DNA of 20,061 nucleotides from Anaerolineaceae bacterium. Its GTDB lineage: Bacteria; Chloroflexota; Anaerolineae; JAAYZQ01. The position numbers and the translations under genes are program-made. Shown here piece after piece: positions 14,341-20,061 of this stretch; position 1 is the stretch's first letter, and each line of letters begins with the position of its first letter. The notes below the pieces were generated by a model. The model ran no database searches. It saw only the letters and a program-made list of their open reading frames with translations, and was not told the origin of the DNA. The stretch lies in the NCBI GenBank assembly GCA_012514775.1, contig JAAYZQ010000023.1:1-20061 (forward strand). Direction: 5' to 3'.

Positions 14341-15477
14341 TCACATCGCCTCCGCCACCAGCTCCATGATATCCATGACCTGGATCTGGTCGTCCAGCCC
14401 CAGGATCTTGACGGCGTCCTCCAGGGTCAGCAGGCAGAAGGGGCAGGCCACGGCCAGGACGTCGGCGCCCAGGGCCACGGCATCCCGCACCCGCTGATGG
14501 GCCAGGCGCTCCTCGAGGTTGGTGCCCTCGGCCCACATGCGCCCGCCGCCGCCCTCGCAGCACACGCTCCGCTCGCGGCTGCGGTCCAGGTCCTGGAACT
14601 CGAGCCCCGGGATGGCCCGCAGGATGTGGCGCGGCTCGTCATAGATCTGGTTGTGCTTGCCCAGGAAGCAGGGGTCGTGGTAGGTGACCTTCTTGCCCAC
14701 GTCGCGGCGCAGCGCGAGCTTGCCGCCGTCGAGGAGCTCGGCCACGAGCTGAGTATAGTGCTGCACAGGGAAGGGCATCTGGCCGTACTCGTTGTGGAAG
14801 GCGTTAAAGCAGTGGGGCGAGACGGCCACCATGCGCTGCGCCTGGAACTCGGCAAACATCTCGTGGGCGCCGGCGACCATGTCGGCAAAGCCCTCGGCCT
14901 CGCCGATGCGCCGGATTTCGTTGCCGCAGCACTGCTCGTCGATGCCCATGGTGCCGAACTCGATGCCCGCTTGCTGAAAGACGCGGGCCAGGGCGCGGGT
15001 CACGGGCTGGATGCGGGGGTCGTAGGCCGGCGTGCAGCCGACGTAGAAGAGCAGGTCCGTCTCGCCCGCGTCCAGGACGTTGGCCACCTCGAAATCGAGG
15101 CCCTCGGTCCAGCCGTCGCGGCCCTCGGTGGCAAAGCCCAGGGTGTTGCCCCGGGTGAAGGCGCTCATGAGCGCATCGCGGACGCGCGGCGGCACCCCCT
15201 TGCCCTCGCCGACGATGTAGCCGCGCAGCCCGATGATGACGTCCGCCGGCTTGATGTCCTTGGGGCAGCGAATGGTGCAGGTCAGGCAGTTGGTGCAGTC
15301 CCACAGGACGGCCATGATGCTGGGGTCGATCTGGTCTTCCACCAGCACCTCATAGATAATGCTGCGGATGTTGAGGGCCGTCTTCATGGACACCGGGCAG
15401 CCGCCGGTGCAGCGCCCACACTGGATGCACTCCAGAAGGGTGTATTCCTTCGCGAAATCCCGGGTGTTGACTTTCAT
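14341..15477 (-). CDS. HdrC-HdrB fusion (HdrD-like iron-sulfur reductase)
   Basis: The 378-residue product joins an HdrC-like ferredoxin part to an HdrB-like part. Two 4Fe-4S motifs occur near the start (C17-C20-C23-C27 and C61-C64-C67-C71). Two CCG domains follow. The first has C148 and C183-C184 but only C223 instead of the final Cys-x2-Cys. The second is complete: C270, C306-C307, C345 and C348. Complete CCG domains bind the non-cubane 4Fe-4S clusters that reduce disulfides in HdrB. Related proteins act as BamD, HdrD or ETF-linked oxidoreductases. It lies 86 bases after the NuoG-HdrA fusion gene and is the probable catalytic end of the complex. The natural acceptor is unknown, since methanogen cofactors are not expected in Chloroflexota. 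Confidence 0.9.
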   Translation of the reverse strand: MKVNTRDFAKEYTLLECIQCGRCTGGCPVSMKTALNIRSIIYEVLVEDQIDPSIMAVLWDCTNCLTCTIRCPKDIKPADVIIGLRGYIVGEGKGVPPRVRDALMSAFTRGNTLGFATEGRDGWTEGLDFEVANVLDAGETDLLFYVGCTPAYDPRIQPVTRALARVFQQAGIEFGTMGIDEQCCGNEIRRIGEAEGFADMVAGAHEMFAEFQAQRMVAVSPHCFNAFHNEYGQMPFPVQHYTQLVAELLDGGKLALRRDVGKKVTYHDPCFLGKHNQIYDEPRHILRAIPGLEFQDLDRSRERSVCCEGGGGRMWAEGTNLEERLAHQRVRDAVALGADVLAVACPFCLLTLEDAVKILGLDDQIQVMDIMELVAEAM

Positions 15478-15563
15478 CCTACCCCCTTGCCGTAATCGCC
15501 GTGGCCAGCGGGCCAGGCCCTATGATTGGCGCTCTCGTCGCTCATTGCACACGTCCCACTTTC

Positions 15564-17096
15564 CTACGCCCCGCTCTCTCTCCGCAGCCTCGACAGCTCC
15601 ACGATGGCGCCGGCGGCCGCCGCCTTGGCCTGGGACACCGTGTCGGGGATGTCCTTGGGCGCCTGGCAGGTGCCGGCCAGGAAGACGCCCGGGCGGCGGG
15701 TATTCACGGGGCGCAGCTCGGGGTGCTCTTCGGCAAAGAAGCCGTCCTCCGACATCTCCAGGCCCAGCTTGGCCGCCACCTCGCCGGCGTCGTGCCGGGG
15801 CTCGACGCCCGTGGCCAGGACCACCAGGTCGGCGGGCACCTCTATAGTCTTGCCCAGGAGCGTGTCCTCGGCGCGGACGATGAGCTTGTCGCCGTGCTTG
15901 AATATCTCCGAGGGGTTGCCTCGGCGATAGGTGATGCCCTCAGCCCGCACCCGGTCGTAGAACTCCTCGAAGCCCTTGCCAAAGGCGCGGACGTCCATGT
16001 AGAACACCGTCACCTTGACGCCCTCGATCTTGTCGTGGGCCAGGTGGGCCTGCTTGGCCGTGTACATGCAGCAGATGCGCGAGCAATACTCGCGGCCCAC
16101 CTGTTTGTCGCGAGAGCCCACGCAGTGAATAAAGACCACCTCTTTGGGCTCGACGCCGTTGAGCTTGATCTTGCCGGCCGTGGGCCCCGACGCCGAAGCG
16201 AGGCGCTCGAACTCGAGCCCGGTGATGACGTTCCGGTACCGGCCGTAGCCGAACTCGGGCTTGTCGTGGGCGTCAAAGGGGTCAAAGCCCGTGGCGACGA
16301 CCACGGCGCCGACGTCCACGTCGATGAACTCGTCCTCCTGCTCGTAGTCGATGGCCCCCGGCGGGCACACCACCTGGCAGACGCCGCAGGTGTCCGCCTG
16401 GAAGTGGAGGCAGTGCTCCCGGTCGATGACCGGCACGTTGGGCACGGCCTGGGGGAAGGGGATAAAGATGTTGCCCCGGCCCCTCAGGCCCATGTCGAAA
16501 TCGAGGAGCAGCGGCCGTGGCTCCTTGTCGGTCACGTCGCCGACCTTGATGGCGCCGGTGGGGCAGACGAACTCGCAGGCGCCACAGGCGATGCACGCCT
16601 CCGATATCTTGTAAAAGGGCGTGCCCACCTCGCGCTCGATGCCCCGGCTGATGAAACTGATGGCCCGGGCGCCGACGACCTCGTTGCAAATGCGGACGCA
16701 GAGGCCGCACAGGTAGCAGAGCTCGCCCTCGCGGGGCTCGAAGCGCGGCTTCTCGATGCCATAGCGCGCCCCAAGCTCCTGGAAGAGCGGCGCGTCGGGG
16801 CAGCGGGCCCACAGCAGCTCGACGATCATCTTGCGGCCGCGGAGCACGCGCTCCGAGGCCGTCTGGACCTCGATCTCGCCGCGGATGGGATAGTTGCACG
16901 AGGTCACCAGCCGCGAGCGGCCTCGCTCCGTGATCTCCACGGTGCACAGGCGGCAAGAGCCGTAGGGCTCCAGGGCCGGGTGGTGGCATAGGGTGGGGAT
17001 CTCGATGCCCAGGGCGGTGGCGGCCTGGAGGATCGTGGTGTCCTTCTCCACGGTCGTTTCCTTGCCGTCTATCCTGACCTTGATCAACTCGCTCAT
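15564..17096 (-). CDS. fusion of NuoG-like N-terminus with the C-terminal half of HdrA
   Basis: The 510-residue product combines two families. Residues 1-185 resemble the ferredoxin end of NuoG or Fe-hydrogenases: a 2Fe-2S set (C37, C48, C51, C67), then 4Fe-4S motifs C127-C130-C133-C137 and C168-C171-C174-C178. The His-x3-Cys cluster motif normally lying between them is missing (the site reads LLWARCPDAP). From about residue 196 the sequence is HdrA, entering at IPFPQAVPNVPVIDREHC, with C229-C237-C240-C244, GAVVVATGFDPF, HCVGSRDK and YCSRICCMYTAKQA. The HdrA GxGxxG FAD-binding half is absent; a 136-residue gene at 19516-19926 encodes exactly that half. The start overlaps the NuoF-like stop by one base (TGATG), showing tight coupling. 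It probably links the NADH module to the Hdr module. Confidence 0.92.
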   Translation of the reverse strand: MSELIKVRIDGKETTVEKDTTILQAATALGIEIPTLCHHPALEPYGSCRLCTVEITERGRSRLVTSCNYPIRGEIEVQTASERVLRGRKMIVELLWARCPDAPLFQELGARYGIEKPRFEPREGELCYLCGLCVRICNEVVGARAISFISRGIEREVGTPFYKISEACIACGACEFVCPTGAIKVGDVTDKEPRPLLLDFDMGLRGRGNIFIPFPQAVPNVPVIDREHCLHFQADTCGVCQVVCPPGAIDYEQEDEFIDVDVGAVVVATGFDPFDAHDKPEFGYGRYRNVITGLEFERLASASGPTAGKIKLNGVEPKEVVFIHCVGSRDKQVGREYCSRICCMYTAKQAHLAHDKIEGVKVTVFYMDVRAFGKGFEEFYDRVRAEGITYRRGNPSEIFKHGDKLIVRAEDTLLGKTIEVPADLVVLATGVEPRHDAGEVAAKLGLEMSEDGFFAEEHPELRPVNTRRPGVFLAGTCQAPKDIPDTVSQAKAAAAGAIVELSRLRRESGA

Positions 17097-19003
17097 CAGT
17101 TCGCCTCCACAGCCGGCACCGGTTGGGCCTCACCGGAGCGGATCACGATCGCCTGGAAGCGGCAGACGTCGTAGCAGGCACCACACTTGATGCACTTCAT
17201 AACATTGATCACGTGGGCCGCCTTCTTCTCGCCGGCGATGGTCTCCTGGGGGCAGGCGCGGACGCAGGCCCCGCAGCCGGTGCACACCTCGGGGTCAATC
17301 CAGTATTCGATGAGAGGCTTGCACACCCCCGCCGGGCAGCGCTTCTCGTAAATGTGGGCCTCGTACTCGTCCCGAAAATACTTGAGGGTCGAGAGCACAG
17401 GGTTGGGCGCCGATTGGCCCAGGGCGCACAGAGAAAAGTCCCGGATGGTCTGCGCCAGCTCTTCCAGGAGGTCCAGGTCCTCGGGCCGGCCCTTGCCCGC
17501 CGAGATCCGGTTGAGGATCTCCAGGCAGCGGGCAATGCCTTCGCGACAGGGGACGCACTTGCCGCACGACTCTTCTTTGAGGAAATCGAGAAAGTAGCGG
17601 GCAATGTCCACCATGCAGGTGCCCTCGTCCATGACGATCATGCCGCCCGAGCCCATCATGGAGCCCACCTTGGTCAGCTCGTCAAAGTCGACGCACAGGT
17701 CCAGCATCTCCTCGGGCAGGCAGCCCCCCGACGGCCCCCCGGTCTGCACGGCCTTGAACTTTTTTCCGCCCAGGATGCCGCCGCCGATGTCAAAGATGAT
17801 CGTGCGCAAAGACACGCCCATGGGCACTTCTACCAGGCCGGTGTTGTTGATCTTGCCCACGAGCGAAAAGATCTTGGTGCCCTTGCTGCCCTCGGTGCCG
17901 ATGCCGGTGTACCACTCCCAGCCCTTACGGACGACGAGGGGCACGTTGGCCCAGGTTTCCACGTTGTTGAGGATCGTCGGCCGCTCCCACAGGCCCCGCT
18001 CCACCGAGCGCACGTACTTGGCCTGCGGCTCGCCGACGTTGCCCTGCAGCGACTGCATCAGCGCGCTCGACTCGCCACACACAAAGGCGCCGCCGCCCCG
18101 CCGGATCTCGACGTCGAAATCAAAGCCAGAGCCGGCAATTTTCTTGCCCAGCAGCCCGTAGGCCCTCGCCGCTTCCATGGCCAGGCCCGCGTTCTGGACG
18201 GCCAGGGGGTATTCGTTGCGCACATAGATATAGCCCTGGTGGCAGTCGCCGATGGCATAGGCGCCGATGATCATGCCCTCCAACACGCTGTGAGGATTGC
18301 CCTCCATGGTGCTGCGGTCCATGTAGGCGCCGGGGTCGCCCTCGTCGGCGTTGCAGATGACGTACTTTATATCACCCGGGGCATCGCGGCAACTCTGCCA
18401 CTTGAGGCCCGCCGGAAACCCGGCCCCGCCTCGCCCCCGCAGGCCCGAGCGCTTGACGGCGTCGGTGACCTCGTCGGGCGTCATCTCAAAGAGCGCCTTG
18501 ACCAGCGCGCTGTAGCCGCCCACGGCAATGTAATCCTCGATGCTGGTCGGGTCGATGAGGCCGTTCATGTAGAGGATCTCGCGCTGCTGCAGCTTGTAAA
18601 AGGGCACGTCGTGCTCGTGGACGATCTTGGACCCGGTTTGAGGGTCCTCGTACAACAGCCGCTCGACGATCCGTCCGTTGACGATGGTCTCCTCGACGAC
18701 TTCGGCCACGTCGCCGATCTTCATCTGCTGGTAAAAGATGCCCTGGGGCTTGAGCACGATCACCGGGCCGCGCTCGCAGAAACCGTGGCAGCCGGTCGTC
18801 AGGATATCGACCTTGTCGCCCAGGCCCCGGCGCTCCAGCTCCAGCCGGAAGGCATCGGTAATGACCTGGCAGCCGCTCGCCTGGCACCCGGTGCCGGAAC
18901 AGATGGTGATGCACGGTTTCTGCGGATCGCGGCGGCTCTGCAATCCCTCGCGCAGCCGGGCCAGATCCTCCGGGCTCGAAATTCGTTGCGCTTGCTGACT
19001 CAT
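17096..19003 (-). CDS. nuoF: NuoF-like NADH-binding subunit with extra ferredoxin domains (HydB/HndC type)
   Basis: The 635-residue product follows the HydB/HndC plan and is longer than NuoF of complex I. A thioredoxin-like 2Fe-2S domain comes first (C35-x4-C40 and C72-x3-C76). The FMN/NADH domain has RGRGGAGFPAGLKW (about 189-202) and ADEGDPGAYMDR (about 219-230). An SLBB region follows, then the N3-type 4Fe-4S site C480-C483-C486 with C526. At the end are two ferredoxin motifs, C574-C577-C580-C584 and C604-C607-C610-C614. This subunit exchanges electrons between NAD(H) and ferredoxin-like clusters and, in hydrogenases, takes part in bifurcation. An AGGTGG site precedes the ATG. It lies 12 bases after the NuoE-like gene. 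No hydrogenase subunit is nearby, so the HdrA modules probably replace it. Confidence 0.94.
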   Translation of the reverse strand: MSQQAQRISSPEDLARLREGLQSRRDPQKPCITICSGTGCQASGCQVITDAFRLELERRGLGDKVDILTTGCHGFCERGPVIVLKPQGIFYQQMKIGDVAEVVEETIVNGRIVERLLYEDPQTGSKIVHEHDVPFYKLQQREILYMNGLIDPTSIEDYIAVGGYSALVKALFEMTPDEVTDAVKRSGLRGRGGAGFPAGLKWQSCRDAPGDIKYVICNADEGDPGAYMDRSTMEGNPHSVLEGMIIGAYAIGDCHQGYIYVRNEYPLAVQNAGLAMEAARAYGLLGKKIAGSGFDFDVEIRRGGGAFVCGESSALMQSLQGNVGEPQAKYVRSVERGLWERPTILNNVETWANVPLVVRKGWEWYTGIGTEGSKGTKIFSLVGKINNTGLVEVPMGVSLRTIIFDIGGGILGGKKFKAVQTGGPSGGCLPEEMLDLCVDFDELTKVGSMMGSGGMIVMDEGTCMVDIARYFLDFLKEESCGKCVPCREGIARCLEILNRISAGKGRPEDLDLLEELAQTIRDFSLCALGQSAPNPVLSTLKYFRDEYEAHIYEKRCPAGVCKPLIEYWIDPEVCTGCGACVRACPQETIAGEKKAAHVINVMKCIKCGACYDVCRFQAIVIRSGEAQPVPAVEAN

Positions 19004-19015
19004 CGGCCTACCACC

Positions 19016-19513
19016 TCAGCTAGCCTCCGATCCATTGCCACTGCCATTGCCATCCGCCTTCTTGATCTTCTGAATCAGGCGCGACGCCTTGGCAGAAGTC
19101 ATCTGGCCATGATACTCGCCGTCCACAACCACAATGGGGCCCAGGGCACAGGCGCCCAGGCAGCCCACCGTTTCCAGCGTCCACTGCAGATCGTCGTCCG
19201 TGCCGCCTGCCGAGATGCCCAGCTCGCGCTCGACGGCCCCGACGATACGCTCCGCGCCGCGCACGTGGCAGGCGGTGCCCAAACAGACCAGGGCAATGTG
19301 CCTGCCCCTTGGCTTGAGGCTGAAGGCCTTGTAAAAGGTCGTCAGCGCCATCATTTTCGACAGCGGAATCTCGAGCCTGGCCGCGATGTAGCGCAGGTCC
19401 TCTTCCGGCAGCCAGTGGACCTCCGTCTGAAGGTCCTGCAGGATCGAGATGATGTTGGCCGGGTCGTGGCCGTACCGATCCAGGATGGCATCGAGCATGC
19501 TCGTCTCAACCAT
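19016..19513 (-). CDS. nuoE: NuoE-like 2Fe-2S subunit
   Basis: The 165-residue product is a normal-length NuoE/HndA/HydC-type thioredoxin-fold ferredoxin. The four 2Fe-2S ligands are in place: C77-x4-C82 (VCLGTACHVRGA) and C118-x3-C122 (VGCLGACALGP). The N-terminal helical bundle contains LPEEDLRYIAARLEIPLSKMMALTTFYKAF. The C-terminus is a short Gly/Asn/Ser linker-like tail. It partners the NuoF-like protein in NADH oxidation in the cytoplasm. The ATG at 19513 lies two bases after the upstream stop, and a GGAGGTG ribosome site sits inside the end of that gene, so the two genes are co-translated. Confidence 0.94.
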   Translation of the reverse strand: MVETSMLDAILDRYGHDPANIISILQDLQTEVHWLPEEDLRYIAARLEIPLSKMMALTTFYKAFSLKPRGRHIALVCLGTACHVRGAERIVGAVERELGISAGGTDDDLQWTLETVGCLGACALGPIVVVDGEYHGQMTSAKASRLIQKIKKADGNGSGNGSEAS

Positions 19514-19515
19514 GG

Positions 19516-19926
19516 CTACACCTCCACTGGTTCAGGGCCAGGCAGGTAAACCGCGTTGCGAATGGGGCACTGCTTGGTGCAGATGCCGCAGCCCGTGCAT
19601 TTGTTGGCGTCGACGCTGCGGGCCTTCTTGCGGATCCTGGCCCGAAAGTGCCCGGCCTCGCCCTGGACCCACTCTACCTCGGAATAGGTCAGCATCTCGA
19701 TGTTGGGGTGGCGGGCCACGTCGACCATCTTGGGGGTCATGATACACGCCGAACAGTCCAGGGTCGGAAAGGTCTTGTCGAGCTGCGCCATGTGACCGCC
19801 GATGCTCGGGTCCCGCTCCACGAGATAGACGTGAAAGCCGGCGTCGGCAATGTCCAGGGCGGCCTGCATACCGGCGATGCCGGCGCCGATGATCAGCGCC
19901 GCTGGTTGTTTCCCGTTCTCACTCAT
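19516..19926 (-). CDS. stand-alone N-terminal (FAD-binding) half of HdrA
   Basis: The 136-residue product is the FAD-binding front of the HdrA oxidoreductase core and nothing more. It has the Rossmann loop GAGIAG (14-19), SIGGHMAQLDKTFPTLDCSAC with C58 and C61, KMVDVARHPNIEMLTYSEV, and one 4Fe-4S motif C110-C113-C116-C120. It then ends after PGPEPVEV with a genuine stop. Canonical HdrA is 650 residues or more and continues where this one stops; the missing continuation is fused to a NuoG-like protein two genes further down the operon. The usual HdrA N-terminal VYVCHCG domain is also absent. A GGGGAG site precedes the ATG, supporting a real short gene rather than a sequencing frameshift. It probably assembles with the fusion protein to rebuild HdrA. 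Confidence 0.9.
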   Translation of the reverse strand: MSENGKQPAALIIGAGIAGMQAALDIADAGFHVYLVERDPSIGGHMAQLDKTFPTLDCSACIMTPKMVDVARHPNIEMLTYSEVEWVQGEAGHFRARIRKKARSVDANKCTGCGICTKQCPIRNAVYLPGPEPVEV

Positions 19927-19937
19927 GCTTTGCTCCC

Positions 19938-20061
19938 CTACCGCGGCCTCTCGCCGAGGGTGGTCAGCTCGTCCTCCCGGAATTCCTGCACCGGCGCCGC
20001 CTCGCCCACGCTGCGCCCCGGATGGTAGTCGAACAGCGCCTGCACCTTCTCGCCCACCGCC
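19938..20061 (-). CDS. C-terminal end of an unidentified upstream operon gene
   Basis: The last 40 codons of a minus-strand gene are visible. They read AVGEKVQALFDYHPGRSVGEA and continue to a TAG stop at 19938-19940. The codon use matches the neighbours, and the stop is 11 bases before the HdrA-half start, so it is very likely the preceding operon member. The fragment has no cysteine motif or domain I can place, so no function is assigned. Confidence 0.7.
   Translation of the reverse strand, partial: AVGEKVQALFDYHPGRSVGEAAPVQEFREDELTTLGERPR

Noticed and set aside
15564..19513. Respiratory complex I or NADH-dependent [FeFe]-hydrogenase operon
   Set aside because: No membrane Nuo subunits and no H-cluster motifs are present. 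The NuoG-like protein turns into HdrA after about residue 195.
17123..19549. An 808-codon open frame on + across nuoF and nuoE
   Set aside because: It is antisense to two proteins with complete cysteine and nucleotide-binding motifs; long antisense frames are expected in GC-rich codon usage. Its translation is low-complexity and matches no family.
12208..19926. Methanogen-type HdrABC for CoM-S-S-CoB
   Set aside because: No methanogenesis genes are seen, and the NuoEF and EtfAB neighbours, Chloroflexi-like traits and fused subunits point to a bacterial NADH-linked complex.
1..20061. CRISPR arrays, insertion sequences, rRNA or tRNA genes
   Set aside because: No regularly spaced direct repeats, transposase or integrase reading frame, or complete tRNA/rRNA structure was seen by eye on either strand.

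Overview
The window looks like a GC-rich chromosomal segment from an uncultivated, anaerobic member of the Chloroflexota (Anaerolineae-like). The grounds are the high GC content, a large DUF11-repeat surface protein that ends in the IYLPMVL-type tail common on Chloroflexi exported proteins, GC-rich palindromic intergenic repeats, and a strictly anaerobic-looking redox cluster. The taxon is an inference from these traits; no rRNA gene is present.

Left part (1-5884): two tandem ParA/Soj-type ATPases on + (the first cut by the window edge) run into a block of 42-bp GC-rich repeats. Convergent to them is an NfeD-family membrane serine protease gene on -. A back-to-back promoter pair separates that gene from a 898-residue secreted DUF11-repeat protein on +, which has a structured leader of about 180 nt and a strong terminator.

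Middle part (5885-10341): a Phd/YefM antitoxin and PIN toxin pair, a probably decayed hypothetical gene on - with a partial internal duplication, a long non-coding leader, and then a three-gene + operon (corrinoid protein, UroD-family methyltransferase, 58-residue unknown protein) closed by a very strong terminator.

Right part (10342-20061, all on -, transcribed right to left): a compact redox operon. In transcription order it contains the 3' end of an unidentified gene, an HdrA N-terminal half, a NuoE-like protein, a NuoF-like protein with added ferredoxin domains, a fusion of a NuoG-like N-terminus with the C-terminal half of HdrA, an HdrC-HdrB fusion, a full-length HdrA, EtfB and EtfA. The gene content predicts a soluble NADH-linked, flavin-based electron-bifurcating or confurcating assembly joining a NuoEF-type NADH module, Hdr-type modules and an electron-transferring flavoprotein. 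Its relatives are the HdrABC complexes and the BamD-I part of class II benzoyl-CoA reductase. The most striking point is that one HdrA appears split: the FAD-binding half is a separate 136-residue gene, and the other half is fused behind a NuoG-type ferredoxin region three genes downstream. A second, complete HdrA in the same operon has lost a conserved cysteine pair.

The corrinoid methyltransferase operon faces the redox operon convergently. Together they suggest metabolism of methylated or C1 compounds, or syntrophic oxidation with low-potential electron handling, but the substrate cannot be read from the sequence.
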